A DNA stretch of 64,000 nucleotides from JAWKWH01 sp965204295 (lineage in GTDB: Bacteria > Pseudomonadota > Alphaproteobacteria > Rhizobiales > Rhizobiaceae). Position numbers and translations under genes: made by a program. The notes under the pieces are model-generated. The model was not told where the DNA came from and searched no databases. It saw nothing but the letters and a program-made list of their open reading frames with translations. Location of the stretch: contig OZ241973.1 in assembly GCA_965204295.1 (NCBI GenBank), forward strand, positions 1,736,001 through 1,800,000, given 5' to 3'. Shown here one piece after another: positions 28,179 through 38,865 of the stretch (position 1 is the stretch's first letter; each line of letters begins with the position of its first letter).

Positions 28179-28991
28179 TCAACGCCAGGTCTTTTTCTGT
28201 TTCCAGCGCATCTGGCCACGCTGTGTCTCCTTCTGAACGCCCAGGTAAAATTCCTGAATGTCCTTCGATTGCATCAATTTGTCGGCGTCATCCGCCATGA
28301 CGATGCGGCCCAGTTCCATGACATAGCCATAGTCGGAAACCTCAAGCGCCACCCTGGCGTTTTGTTCGACCAGCATCATGGTAACGTTTTGCTCTTCGTT
28401 CAATCGCCTGATGATGGCGAATATTTCCCTGACCAGAATCGGCGACAGTCCGAGGCTTGGTTCGTCGAGCAGCATTACCGAAGGCCTGGCCATCAAACCG
28501 CGCCCGATCGCAAGCATCTGCTGCTGTCCGCCGGACAGTGTCCCGGCCGCTTGCGCGCGGCGTTCTTTCAAAATCGGAAAATACGAATAGACCATCTTAC
28601 GATCCTCCGAGATCTCCGCGATATCGTTGCGCACATAGGCGCCCATCATCAGATTTTCTTCAACGGTCAGAAGCGGAAAAACTTCACGGCCTTCCGGTAC
28701 ATGTGCAATACCGCCGCGCACGACGGCATCCGGCTCCGCGCCGGCAATGTTTTCGCCGTGGTAGATTATCTCGCCTTTTTCCGGATTCATGACACCCGAG
28801 ATCGTCTTCATCAATGTTGTTTTGCCCGCTCCATTGGCGCCGAGAACCGTCGCGATCCGACCCTTTCGGACCTCAACGCTGACCCCGCGAATCGCCATGA
28901 TCGGGCCGTAGAAACTTTCGAGATTCTTCACATCCAGCACCGGATCACCGGCAATTGCGCCGTCCTGCGCCTTTGCCCCGGCGACACTCAC
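28179..28991 (-). CDS. livF: ABC transporter ATP-binding protein (LivF-type)
   Basis: 270 residues. Walker A is GANGAGKTTLMKT, the signature is LSGGQQQMLAIGRGLM, and Walker B is SVMLLDEPSLGLSP, the form typical of LivF. Together with LivG it powers import through LivH-LivM at the inner membrane. The ATG overlaps the stop of livG by four bases. Confidence 0.93.
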   Translation of the reverse strand: MSVAGAKAQDGAIAGDPVLDVKNLESFYGPIMAIRGVSVEVRKGRIATVLGANGAGKTTLMKTISGVMNPEKGEIIYHGENIAGAEPDAVVRGGIAHVPEGREVFPLLTVEENLMMGAYVRNDIAEISEDRKMVYSYFPILKERRAQAAGTLSGGQQQMLAIGRGLMARPSVMLLDEPSLGLSPILVREIFAIIRRLNEEQNVTMMLVEQNARVALEVSDYGYVMELGRIVMADDADKLMQSKDIQEFYLGVQKETQRGQMRWKQKKTWR

Positions 28992-29767
28992 GCCGCATCC
29001 TTCTCGTCGGCGCCGCCGATATAGGCTTCGATGACCGCAGGGTGGCTTTGAACTTCCACCGGTGTGCCCAGGGCAAGCGTCCTGGCGTCGGCAAGCGCCA
29101 GCACGCGATCGGAGACGGAAGAAACCAGATGCATGTCGTGCTCGACCATGAGCACCGTCGCGCCCATCTGTTTTTTGATGTCCTCAATCCAGAACGCGAC
29201 ATCCCGGGTCTCTTCCATCGAAAGTCCCGACGCCGGCTCGTCGAGCAACAGCAGACGCGGTTCAACCGTCAGCGCGCGGCCCATTTCGACGACCTTGCGC
29301 ACACCGTATGGCAAACCCGATATGAACTGGTCACGATAGGCTTGCAGATCGAGGAAATCAATGATTTTTTCGACGGCTTCACGGTGCCTCCGTTCCTCGC
29401 CCCGCACGAACGGCGAAAACAGGACTTCCGTGACCATGTTCGATTTTCGATGGCGGTGCCTGCCGACCAGCAGGTTCTGCAACACGGTCGCCTGTTCGAA
29501 CAGTTCGATATTCTGAAACGTCCTGGCGATGCCGAGGCGGGCGATATCATGCGTGGGATGAGACAGCAGGCTTTCGCCATTGAAACGGATATCGCCTTCG
29601 AACGGGTCATGGAACCGGGATATCAGGTTGAACACAGTCGACTTGCCGGCCCCGTTCGGGCCAACCAGCGCGAAGACCTCGCCTTCCTCGACATCAAACG
29701 AAACTTCATCGACGGCGATGACGCCGCCGAATTTGAGCGTGACTTTGTCGAATTCCAACATACTCAT
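28988..29767 (-). CDS. livG: ABC transporter ATP-binding protein (LivG-type)
   Basis: 259 residues. Walker A is GPNGAGKSTVFNLIS; Walker B is LLLLDEPASGLS; the signature loop is GLPYGVRKVVEMGRAL. The LivG extension with IARTFQNIELFEQATVLQNLLVGRH is present. It pairs with LivF under the LivHM permease. Stop and start overlap by four bases with both neighbours in the operon. Confidence 0.93.
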   Translation of the reverse strand: MSMLEFDKVTLKFGGVIAVDEVSFDVEEGEVFALVGPNGAGKSTVFNLISRFHDPFEGDIRFNGESLLSHPTHDIARLGIARTFQNIELFEQATVLQNLLVGRHRHRKSNMVTEVLFSPFVRGEERRHREAVEKIIDFLDLQAYRDQFISGLPYGVRKVVEMGRALTVEPRLLLLDEPASGLSMEETRDVAFWIEDIKKQMGATVLMVEHDMHLVSSVSDRVLALADARTLALGTPVEVQSHPAVIEAYIGGADEKDAA

Positions 29768-30864
29768 CGCATCCGCTCCGTCTTCAGATAACTTCTCTGT
29801 CGGCGGAACATGTTGCGGCGATAGAATGGAAACAGTTCGAAATAGGTCCGTATCTTGAACCAGCGGCCATAAATGCCCATCGGTTCGAAAAGTATGAACA
29901 GGATCAGGATCGCGCCGAAAATGGCCGTTTCCAGTCCGGGTATCGCAACGGAACCGGAGCCGAATATCTCGCCGGCATAGTCGCGGGCAATGGCCAGGGC
30001 GGGCGGCAGCAGCGATATGACTATCGCGCCGAGGAACGCGCCGTGGATTGTGCCCAGCCCGCCAATTACGATCATCAACAAGAGTTGGATGGAGATGATG
30101 ATGGTGAAAGTCTCATTGTTGAAGAAGCCGGCGAACTGACCCATCAAGGCGCCCGCCAACCCCGTCACCGCCGTCGAAATACCGAAGGCCGCGGCCTTGG
30201 TCTTCGCGATATTCACACCCATCGCCTGTGCGGACACTTCGGAATCACGCACTGCGGCGAAGGAACGCCCGAGTGGCGATCGAAGCAGGTTGCGATAGCC
30301 CAGCACGGTCAGAACCACGACCGCCAACACCAGCCAGTAAAATCGGTTGGGTGTGAGGTAGCGGTCGATTTCAAGGCCGAAAATGCGGATCGTCGGCGCC
30401 GCCAGCCCGGTAACGCCGCCGGTAAGCGGTTCCGCGATAATGATGAAATCCTCGATCAGGATGGAGATCGCAAGCGTTGCGATCGCCAGATAGATGCCAT
30501 GCAGCCTGGTTGTCGGGATTGCCAGCAACACGCCCGCAAATCCGGCAATCACCCCCGCCATCGGAAACGCCAGTATGAACGGCAGTCCGAGCTTTTCCTG
30601 CAGAAGCGTATTCGCATAACAGCCGATCGCCAGAAATGCCGCGTGCCCCAGACTCGCCTGGCCGGTATGGCCGACCAGCACCATCAACCCCATCCCGGCG
30701 AGCGCCCAGATCAACAGGTTGGTCATTTCGCCGAGCAGGAACAGGTCGGTGATGAACGGCACAATGATCATGATGGCGAGCAGCAGCAGGTACCAGAACG
30801 CCTGAAAGCCGTGGCGGAAATAATTGATGTCCGCATCGTATGAAGTCTTGAAAACGGTCCGCAT
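29764..30864 (-). CDS. livM: Branched-chain amino acid-type ABC permease (LivM)
   Basis: 366 residues, strongly hydrophobic with about ten membrane segments. The cytoplasmic coupling region reads SPLGRSFAAVRDSEVSAQAMGVNIAKTKAAAFGIS, the family signature of LivM. It forms the channel with LivH. Its start lies seven bases after the livH stop, and its stop overlaps livG by four bases. Confidence 0.93.
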   Translation of the reverse strand: MRTVFKTSYDADINYFRHGFQAFWYLLLLAIMIIVPFITDLFLLGEMTNLLIWALAGMGLMVLVGHTGQASLGHAAFLAIGCYANTLLQEKLGLPFILAFPMAGVIAGFAGVLLAIPTTRLHGIYLAIATLAISILIEDFIIIAEPLTGGVTGLAAPTIRIFGLEIDRYLTPNRFYWLVLAVVVLTVLGYRNLLRSPLGRSFAAVRDSEVSAQAMGVNIAKTKAAAFGISTAVTGLAGALMGQFAGFFNNETFTIIISIQLLLMIVIGGLGTIHGAFLGAIVISLLPPALAIARDYAGEIFGSGSVAIPGLETAIFGAILILFILFEPMGIYGRWFKIRTYFELFPFYRRNMFRRQRSYLKTERMR

Positions 30865-30870
30865 CTTCGG

Positions 30871-31746
30871 TCACACCTTTTTTCGGTGAACCTGGGCAAG
30901 TATGCCGTGTGGCCGGAATACGAGGATCGCGAACAGCAGCAGATAGGGCGCCATCTGCGAATAGCCGGCTTCAATGAAACGGGAAGCGAACGGTTCGATG
31001 ACGCCGATTATGATTCCGCCGAGCAGCGCGCCGGGCAGCGATCCGAAGCCGCCGATAACGGCCGCCGCGAACGCCTTGATGCCCAGGAGACCGATTGCCG
31101 GTTCGATCGAGCCCTTGGAGGCGAAGAGTATGCCTGCCACGGCGGCCAGCATCCCGGCCAGCGCCCAGGTCAGCGAATGAATCCGCTTGACCGGAATGCC
31201 CATGTAGTACGCGGCGATCTGGTTTTGCGAGGCCGCCTGCATCCCGACGCCAAGTTTGGAGCGGTTGAAAAACAGATAGATGGCGAATGTCAGTATAATG
31301 GTGACGATGATGACCGAAACTTCGTCGAGACCCAGCACCAGTCCGCCAAAACCGACATCTTTGCCCGCGATGGGCGATTGCAGCGAGACCGGCTCATGGC
31401 CCCAGATGAATCCGGCCGCGAAACGGAGCACAAATCCAAGCGCGATCGTAAGGACGACGACCGCGATCTGGCTCTGTCCGAACATGCGACGGAGCACCAG
31501 TACATCAAGAAGATACCCGAACGCCCCCATGATCGCGATGGCGATCGGAACCGAAATCCAGAAGGGCAAATTCATGAACTGGTCGTTTGTGAGGCCAAGC
31601 GTCACGAAGGCGCCCAGCATCATGAAGTCGCCCTGGGCGAAATTCACCGCTTCGGTCGCCTTGTAGATTATGACGAAGCCAAGCGCGATCAGGCCGTAAA
31701 CGCAGCCATTCGCCAATCCGCTGATCAGCAACTGCAAGATGTCCAA
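30871..31746 (-). CDS. livH: Branched-chain amino acid-type ABC permease (LivH)
   Basis: 291 residues with about eight membrane segments, opening ILQLLISGLANGCVYGLIALGFVIIYKAT, typical of LivH, and carrying KLGVGMQAASQNQIAAYYMGIPVKRIHSLTWALAG as the coupling loop. It is the first gene of the liv operon; the promoter should lie in 31747-31838. Confidence 0.93.
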   Translation of the reverse strand: MDILQLLISGLANGCVYGLIALGFVIIYKATEAVNFAQGDFMMLGAFVTLGLTNDQFMNLPFWISVPIAIAIMGAFGYLLDVLVLRRMFGQSQIAVVVLTIALGFVLRFAAGFIWGHEPVSLQSPIAGKDVGFGGLVLGLDEVSVIIVTIILTFAIYLFFNRSKLGVGMQAASQNQIAAYYMGIPVKRIHSLTWALAGMLAAVAGILFASKGSIEPAIGLLGIKAFAAAVIGGFGSLPGALLGGIIIGVIEPFASRFIEAGYSQMAPYLLLFAILVFRPHGILAQVHRKKV

Positions 31747-31838
31747 GAAATCTCCTTCCGGTCCCGGTGTTTATCCGCGGTTCCGTGCCGTCTTTGATCG
31801 AACTATAGCGGTCCCCGGCTTTCGGGCAACCGCGACAT

Positions 31839-32882
31839 CTACGCTCCCGGTCGGATGAACACCTTGCCGTTCGGTTTCGCCAACTCTTCCGCAACGCGAT
31901 CCATGGCCCGGCTTAGCGGAATTACCGCGGTTACATCGGTTTTCCAGAGCCCGGCGGCGAAGCGTCGTTGCGCTTCCATCACCACGTCAAGCCGCCGCCG
32001 CGGATCGACCGAGCGCATCCAGGCGGTAAGCCAGAACCCTTCGATGCGCTTATACATGAAAATCATCTGGCCCGGCCGAAGCACCGGCATCGTCTCCGGA
32101 TCGAGTTTGCCGTAAACGATCCATCGCGCACGTTTCGGCATGGCGTCAAATATCCTGGCCGATAACGGGCCGGCGACCGCATCAAGGAAGATGCGCGGTT
32201 TTTCCTCGCGCATGAGCGTGACAAGTTGCCGGTCGAAATCCGCCTCCTCCGCATTGAGCACATAGGCGGCGCCGGCGGTTTTCAGCAAATCCGCCTGATC
32301 GTCACGTCTGACGATCGCGACAGGCCGATAGCCGGCATCCCTGGCCGCGCCCATCATCAGCTTGCAAAGCTGACTGGCGGCCGCACTCAATACGAAAGCC
32401 TTTTCGCCTTCCTCCTTGACGATATCGAACATCGCCAGAGCGGTGAGCGGATTGACGATCATTGCCGCGCCGTCGGTGTCGGAAATGTCCGGCATCAGCG
32501 GGATGCACGCCCCCGCGTCCGCAACCGCGTAGTCGGCCCATGAACCCCAGTTCGTCACGCCTGTCGCGAATGCGACGCGTTGACCGATCAATCCGGCCTC
32601 GTTTTCGCCCCCGGCGGCAACCACTTCGCCAACGCCCTCGAAACCGGCCGGCCGGCCCCGGTGGCGCGGTTGTCCGTACATCCCCTTGAGGAACATCACG
32701 TCCGACGGATTGACCGACGCGGCGGATACTTTGATCAGAACCCGGCCGTCATCGGGCTCGGGCACCCCGATCCCGCCATGCTCCACATAAGGTTCCATGG
32801 CTTCCAGCACCGCGCCCGAAGGCTCGGCGGCATAGCCATCGCCTTTCAGCAGCAGCGCGTTCATCATCGAGGGGATTGTCAT
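31839..32882 (-). CDS. MDR-family (zinc-type alcohol dehydrogenase / quinone reductase-like) oxidoreductase
   Basis: 347 residues from the ATG at 32882. It has a GroES-like N-terminus (DGRVLIKVSAASVNPSDVMFLKGMYG, RHRGRPAGFEGVGEV) and a nucleotide-binding domain, but lacks the catalytic zinc cysteine pattern, so it resembles NADPH:quinone reductase or enoyl reductases of the medium-chain family. The longer frame up to 32972 runs into the upstream gene and is rejected. It is second in a three-gene - strand run with another MDR enzyme and an acyl-CoA dehydrogenase. Confidence 0.82.
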   Translation of the reverse strand: MTIPSMMNALLLKGDGYAAEPSGAVLEAMEPYVEHGGIGVPEPDDGRVLIKVSAASVNPSDVMFLKGMYGQPRHRGRPAGFEGVGEVVAAGGENEAGLIGQRVAFATGVTNWGSWADYAVADAGACIPLMPDISDTDGAAMIVNPLTALAMFDIVKEEGEKAFVLSAAASQLCKLMMGAARDAGYRPVAIVRRDDQADLLKTAGAAYVLNAEEADFDRQLVTLMREEKPRIFLDAVAGPLSARIFDAMPKRARWIVYGKLDPETMPVLRPGQMIFMYKRIEGFWLTAWMRSVDPRRRLDVVMEAQRRFAAGLWKTDVTAVIPLSRAMDRVAEELAKPNGKVFIRPGA

Positions 32883-32898
32883 GAATGCTCCGGCCGGT

Positions 32899-33867
32899 TC
32901 ATGGTTCGAGAACGAGTTTTCCGGTCGCGCCGCGCCCCAGTATTCGTTCCAGCACGTTGGCTGCGTCCGCAAGCGGATAGCGGCCTTCGATCACCGGCCT
33001 GATCCTGCCCCGCATGTACCAGTCGATCAACTCCTTCATGTTCTCCGCGCAGGTTTCGGGCTCTCTTTGCGTAAATGAGCCCCAGAAGACGCCCACGACA
33101 CCGAAACCCTTGACGAGCGCCAGGTTGACCGGAAATTTCGGGATTGTTCCGGAAGCAAATCCGATCACAAGCAGCCGTCCGTTCCAGGCCATCGCGCGCG
33201 ACAGAGCATCGAAGGCATCACCGCCAACCGGATCGAACGCGACGTCGACGCCTCTGCCGTTCGTGGCTTCCTTCAATGTTTCCTTCAAATTCTCGTAGCC
33301 GATCGCGGCGCCGGCGCCGGCATCCCTTGCAATTTCGAGCTTTTCGCTGCTGGACGCCACGGCAATGACGTTCGCTCCCATCGCCTTGCCGATCTGGATC
33401 GCGGCAATGCCGGTCGCGCCCGCCGCGCCGAGGACGCACAGGGTTTCGCCCGGCTGTAGCCGGGCGCGCTGCTTCAAGGCGTGATGCGACGTGCCGTAGG
33501 CGCACATCAGCGCACAGGCGTCGGCGCCATCCATCCCGTCGGGCAGTTTCATCGCGGCTGTCTCAGGCGCTGCGACTTTCTCCGCGTAGGTTCCGGTCAT
33601 CAACATGGCCGCAACACGATCGCCGACCGCGAATTTCTTCACTTTTTCGCCGACCGCGATCACCGTTCCGGCGACTTCCATTCCCGGAACGAACGGCAAT
33701 GGCGGCTTCATCTGGTACAGGCCCTGCACCAACAATCCGTCAGGATAGTTGACGCCGATCGTCTCCGCCTCGATCACCACATCGGACCCCGTGGCTTCCG
33801 GCTCCGGCCAGTCGGCGTATTCCAATTGGTCAAGCGGCGCGAAGTCCTTGGCGACAATGGCTTTCAT
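32899..33867 (-). CDS. NADPH:quinone oxidoreductase family protein (MDR)
   Basis: 322 residues, medium-chain dehydrogenase/reductase without structural zinc. Segments ETIGVNYPDGLLVQGLYQMKPPLPFVPGMEVAGTV and LGAAGATGIAAIQIGKAMGANVIAVASS match the quinone/enoyl reductase branch; YAEKVAAPE lies between. It likely uses NADPH to reduce an activated double bond or quinone. It starts three bases after the acyl-CoA dehydrogenase stop, so it belongs to the same operon. Confidence 0.88.
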   Translation of the reverse strand: MKAIVAKDFAPLDQLEYADWPEPEATGSDVVIEAETIGVNYPDGLLVQGLYQMKPPLPFVPGMEVAGTVIAVGEKVKKFAVGDRVAAMLMTGTYAEKVAAPETAAMKLPDGMDGADACALMCAYGTSHHALKQRARLQPGETLCVLGAAGATGIAAIQIGKAMGANVIAVASSSEKLEIARDAGAGAAIGYENLKETLKEATNGRGVDVAFDPVGGDAFDALSRAMAWNGRLLVIGFASGTIPKFPVNLALVKGFGVVGVFWGSFTQREPETCAENMKELIDWYMRGRIRPVIEGRYPLADAANVLERILGRGATGKLVLEP

Positions 33868-33870
33868 CGC

Positions 33871-35121
<1,251 letters not shown>

Positions 35122-35689
35122 GGCGCGATCTCTCTCTCTCTGAAATCCCAGGCCGCGCACCGCAAAGACCACGACTCGATTGACGACGCTTTCGATGTCC
35201 GCCGGTCCCTGGCCGGGTCGGGGTGAATACCGGAACGGTGGGGAGTTGAGCGCCACGAACATGACCCGATTGGCGATGCCGAGATTGCCGAAAGCCGACT
35301 TGCCTTCCGTTTTGCGGCTTGCAGGCGCTGCCCCGAACGGATTGCCGTAGCGATCGCGGCAGGCGATCAACCCGTTCAGGGTTTGGCGCCGCTTCGGCGT
35401 GGTTGAGCCGCGAGGGCGCATTTCGACGCCCTCCCGGACGACGCGCTGAAAGGGTCCGGTTTCAATCATCTGCCTGGCATGGGCGCGCGCCCTCCCGGAC
35501 GGTGCGGCATCCGGCGTCCGCACCGCGCTTTCCCAAGTGTTGGCCGCCATCAATTCTCCCATTCGCACCAAACGCATTCGGTGGCTCACGATCACCTTCC
35601 ACCCTTTACGTCCGCGAAAAACATGAACATACTGCCGGGTATGCTGTCAACGAGGCTCTCTCGAACCGGTATTTCGTCCTGGAGGGACC
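35122..35689. other. 568-bp gap between divergent acyl-CoA dehydrogenase and SDR genes
   Basis: This interval should carry both divergent promoters. The acyl-CoA dehydrogenase frame stays open on the - strand to 35595 without recognisable domains, so it may hide a decayed or unrecognised N-terminal gene. A CT-rich run (TCTCTCTCTCT) sits at about 35131-35141, just ahead of the dehydrogenase start, and could include its ribosome site. I see no tRNA or clear operator. Confidence 0.4.
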
Positions 35690-36505
35690 ATGAGTTATTT
35701 CGAAAGCCTGTTCGGCGTCGAAGGCAAGACCGCCCTCGTGACGGGCGCGACGACCGGTATCGGCCGCATGGCGGCGACGGCGCTGGTGCAGGCGGGCGCG
35801 CGGGTCATGATCGTATCGCGCAAAGGCAGGCATTGCGCTCGCGTTGCGGAGGAGTTGAACACGCTCGACGCTCCCGGCGGCGCGGAAGGTTTTGCGGGAG
35901 ATGTCGGTTCCGAGGACGGGATAGATGCGCTGGCCGGCGAGGTCGCAAAGCGCACCGACAAGCTCCATATCCTGATCAACAACGCCGGGGTCACATGGGG
36001 CGAACCGCTTGAGACCTTTCCCTATCATGCCTGGAACAAGGTTTTTAGCGTCAACGTCGCCGGCCTGTTCCATCTGACGCGCGAACTGCTGCCGCTGCTG
36101 GATGCGGCGGTCGGCGACGTCGATCCGGCGCGGGTGGTCAATCTCGGCTCCGTCATGGGGTCGCAGCCGATTGCGGACGGGGCGTACTCGTACACCGCTT
36201 CCAAGGCCGCGGTGCACCATCTCACCAGAACGCTGGCCAACGAATTGTCCAGCAGGCGGATCACCGTGAACGCATTTGCGCCCGGCCCGTTTCAAAGCCG
36301 TATGACGGCATTCGCGACCGCGACGGATGAGCAGGCCGCCTTTGTAGGCTCCCGCGTACCGCTCGGCCGCATCGGCGCGCCGAGCGACATCGCGGCGGCG
36401 ACGCTGTTCCTTTGCGGTCGTGGCGGCGCCTATGTCACCGGCGCCATTCTGCCGCTTGACGGCGGCCAATCCGCCCAGCATGGCATGTCGCTGTTCAAGG
36501 ATTGA
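35690..36505 (+). CDS. Short-chain dehydrogenase/reductase (SDR)
   Basis: 271 residues. The cofactor motif is VTGATTGIGRMAATAL, the NNAG motif is ILINNAGVTWGEP, and the catalytic Ser/Tyr/Lys lie in VVNLGSVMGSQPIADGAYSYTASKAAVHHLTRTLA. It oxidises or reduces a hydroxy/keto group with NAD(P). It is first in a + strand operon with a MaoC hydratase, an APH-type kinase and a second SDR, so a hydroxyacyl-CoA or related intermediate is the likely substrate. Confidence 0.92.
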   Translation: MSYFESLFGVEGKTALVTGATTGIGRMAATALVQAGARVMIVSRKGRHCARVAEELNTLDAPGGAEGFAGDVGSEDGIDALAGEVAKRTDKLHILINNAGVTWGEPLETFPYHAWNKVFSVNVAGLFHLTRELLPLLDAAVGDVDPARVVNLGSVMGSQPIADGAYSYTASKAAVHHLTRTLANELSSRRITVNAFAPGPFQSRMTAFATATDEQAAFVGSRVPLGRIGAPSDIAAATLFLCGRGGAYVTGAILPLDGGQSAQHGMSLFKD

Positions 36506-36508
36506 TCG

Positions 36509-37018
36509 ATGTTGATCGACAAAAGCGGCAAACCGCCGGTCAGACTCGACGATCTGAAGAGCGCCGTCGGCGCTGAAATCGGCGTCTCGCCGTGGCGCGA
36601 AATCACCCAGGACATGATCGACCGGTTTGCCGATGTCACCGACGACTTCAACTTCATTCATGTCGACCCTGGTCGGGCTAAGGCCGAAACCCCGTTCGGC
36701 GGAACAATCGCCCACGGATTTCTCTCGCTGTCGTTGCTTTCCACATTCGCATACGAGACAATCCCCGCCCTTGAAGGCAGGGCGATGGGGATCAATTACG
36801 GCTTCGATTCGGTCCGCTTTGCCGCCCCGGTCAAAAGCGGCGAGCGAGTCAGGGCAAGGTTTTCTTTGGCCGGCGTGAAGATCAGACCGTCGGGTTATGT
36901 CCAGATTGCCTACGATGTGACGATGGATGTCGAAGGCTCGGCCAGGCCTGCATTCACCGCACGCTGGCTGACGATCGCGGTTATGGAAGATGCGGCCGAC
37001 GCCGGAGACGACAACTGA
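36509..37018 (+). CDS. MaoC-family (R)-specific enoyl-CoA hydratase
   Basis: 169 residues, hot-dog fold. The hydratase motif is FADVTDDFNFIHVDPGRAKAETPFGGTIAHGFLSLSLLS, with the catalytic Asp and His of the MaoC family. It hydrates an enoyl-CoA to a 3-hydroxyacyl-CoA. It starts three bases after the SDR stop and is three bases before the kinase gene. Confidence 0.92.
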   Translation: MLIDKSGKPPVRLDDLKSAVGAEIGVSPWREITQDMIDRFADVTDDFNFIHVDPGRAKAETPFGGTIAHGFLSLSLLSTFAYETIPALEGRAMGINYGFDSVRFAAPVKSGERVRARFSLAGVKIRPSGYVQIAYDVTMDVEGSARPAFTARWLTIAVMEDAADAGDDN

Positions 37019-37020
37019 AC

Positions 37021-38052
37021 ATGGCCGACCCGAACGCACTCGATCTGGCGGCGCTCGCTCCCTATCTGGAGATGAACGTCGAGGGATTCTCGGCGCTGAA
37101 CTCGGTAGAGAAATTTGGCCATGGCCAGTCAAATCCGACATATCTGCTGACCGCCGGCAGTGGAAAATATGTTCTGCGGACAAAACCGTCGGGCGCCTTG
37201 CTGAAGTCGGCGCATCAGGTGAATCGGGAATACCGCGTTCTTGGCGCGCTTGTTGGAAGCGGTGTGGCGGTTCCGGGGGTTTTTCACCTCTCCGGGGAAG
37301 ATTCGCCGATTGGCCGCATGTTTTATGTCATGGAATATCTCGACGGCCGCATCCTTCGGGATCCCGCCTTGCCGGACGTGTCGGGAAACGAGGAGCGGGC
37401 AGCGGTCTATGACGCGATGAACGCGACTCTCGCCGCTTTGCATGATGTCGATATCGAGGCTGCCGGGCTGTCCGGCTTCGGTAAACCGGGCAGCTACTTC
37501 GCACGGCAATTGTCGCGCTGGACCGGCCAGTATCGGGCTTCGGAAACCGAAACGATCCGGCAGATGGATGATCTGATGGATTGGCTGGAGCGGGAACTGC
37601 CGGAAGACGATGGGGCGGTTGCGCTCGTGCATGGCGACTATCGTCTCGACAACATGATATTCGCGCATGATCGCCCCGAGGTGATCGGGGTGCTCGATTG
37701 GGAGTTGTCGACGCTCGGACATCCCTACTCCGACCTTGCATATCAGTGCATGCAGTGGCGCCTTCCGCACGAATCGGAATTTCGGGGCCTGGGCGGCGTC
37801 GGTCGCAAGGCAATCGGCGTTCCAGAGGAAGTGGCCTATGTCGAACGCTATTGTCAAAGACGAGACATCGGCGATATCGATAATTGGCGTTTCTACGTCG
37901 CATTTTCATTTTTCAGGCTGATTGCGATAATTCAGGGTGTTTACAAGCGGGCGCTGGACGGGAACGCGTCCAATCCCGAAAAGGCGCGCACCTACGGCAG
38001 GGCTGTTCCGCTAATGGCGGAACTGGCGGCGGAATCGGTGGAAAAAGGGTAG
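37021..38052 (+). CDS. APH-family phosphotransferase (ACAD10/LvaA-like hydroxyacyl-CoA kinase)
   Basis: 343 residues. The nucleotide loop is KFGHGQSNPTYLL, the Lys segment YVLRTKPSG, the catalytic loop LVHGDYRLDNMIFA and the metal-binding VIGVLDWELSTLGHPYSDLAY. This APH branch is the one found in vertebrate ACAD10/ACAD11 and as LvaA in Pseudomonas, where it phosphorylates the 4-hydroxy group of acyl-CoAs. The acyl-CoA dehydrogenase needed for such a route is encoded divergently at 33871. Family assignment is firm; the substrate is inferred. Confidence 0.86.
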   Translation: MADPNALDLAALAPYLEMNVEGFSALNSVEKFGHGQSNPTYLLTAGSGKYVLRTKPSGALLKSAHQVNREYRVLGALVGSGVAVPGVFHLSGEDSPIGRMFYVMEYLDGRILRDPALPDVSGNEERAAVYDAMNATLAALHDVDIEAAGLSGFGKPGSYFARQLSRWTGQYRASETETIRQMDDLMDWLERELPEDDGAVALVHGDYRLDNMIFAHDRPEVIGVLDWELSTLGHPYSDLAYQCMQWRLPHESEFRGLGGVGRKAIGVPEEVAYVERYCQRRDIGDIDNWRFYVAFSFFRLIAIIQGVYKRALDGNASNPEKARTYGRAVPLMAELAAESVEKG

Positions 38053-38057
38053 TGGAA

Positions 38058-38834
38058 ATGGGGCGGTTCGATGGTTTGTGCGTGCTGATTTCAGGCGCGA
38101 CCGGCGGATTTGGAAGGCGAACCGCCGAACGCTACGCGGATGGCGGGGCAAATCTCGTTCTGACCGATCTTGATCAGAAGCAATTGGATAAATTAGTCGA
38201 CAAACTACCGACGAAGGCGGTTTCATTAGCCGGCGATGTTTCCGTTGAACGACATTCCAAAAACCTGACGAAGCTGGCTGAAGACAGTTTCGGCGGTCTC
38301 GATATTGCAATCAACAACGCGGGGATCGCCCAAAGTTTCGTGAAGCTGCATCAGGTGCCGTCCGCCGAAGCGCGCAAGATCTTCGATATCGACCTGCTCA
38401 GCGTGTTCTATGCCATGAAACACCAGATTCATCTGATGGAAAGACAGTTCGAGGAAACGGGACGCCATGGCACGATCGTCAACATTGCCTCCATCGCGGG
38501 CCTCGGCGGTGCGCCGAGACTGTCGGTTTACGCGGCCGCGAAGCACGGCGTGGTCGGCTTGACCAAATCGGCGGCGGCTGAATTCGCGACCAAGCGCATC
38601 CGGATCAACGCCGTTTGCCCGTCTTTCGCCCGAACCGATATGGCGCTCGATTTTCTGCGGGCGGCGCCGGAAGGCGAACGGGCCGCGACGGAGAATCTGG
38701 TGCGCGGTGTGCCGATGAAGCGATTGGCGGAAGTCGACGAGGTGGTTGAGGTCATCATGTTCGCCTCGAATCCGGCAAATTCCTTCATGACCGGTCAGAC
38801 GCTTGCCGTTGACGGCGGGATCGAGGCGGTCTGA
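38058..38834 (+). CDS. Short-chain dehydrogenase/reductase (SDR)
   Basis: 258 residues from ATG 38058. The motifs are ISGATGGFGRRTAERYADGG, INNAGIAQSF, and the catalytic SIAGLGGAPRLSVYAAAKHGVVGLTKSAA. An in-frame GTG at 38052 overlaps the kinase stop and is the alternative start. It is the last gene of the four-gene acyl-CoA operon and faces the - strand dehydrogenase at 38866. Confidence 0.9.
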   Translation: MGRFDGLCVLISGATGGFGRRTAERYADGGANLVLTDLDQKQLDKLVDKLPTKAVSLAGDVSVERHSKNLTKLAEDSFGGLDIAINNAGIAQSFVKLHQVPSAEARKIFDIDLLSVFYAMKHQIHLMERQFEETGRHGTIVNIASIAGLGGAPRLSVYAAAKHGVVGLTKSAAAEFATKRIRINAVCPSFARTDMALDFLRAAPEGERAATENLVRGVPMKRLAEVDEVVEVIMFASNPANSFMTGQTLAVDGGIEAV

Positions 38835-38865
38835 TCGCGCCGCCGGCGACATTCGACCGGCCGGC

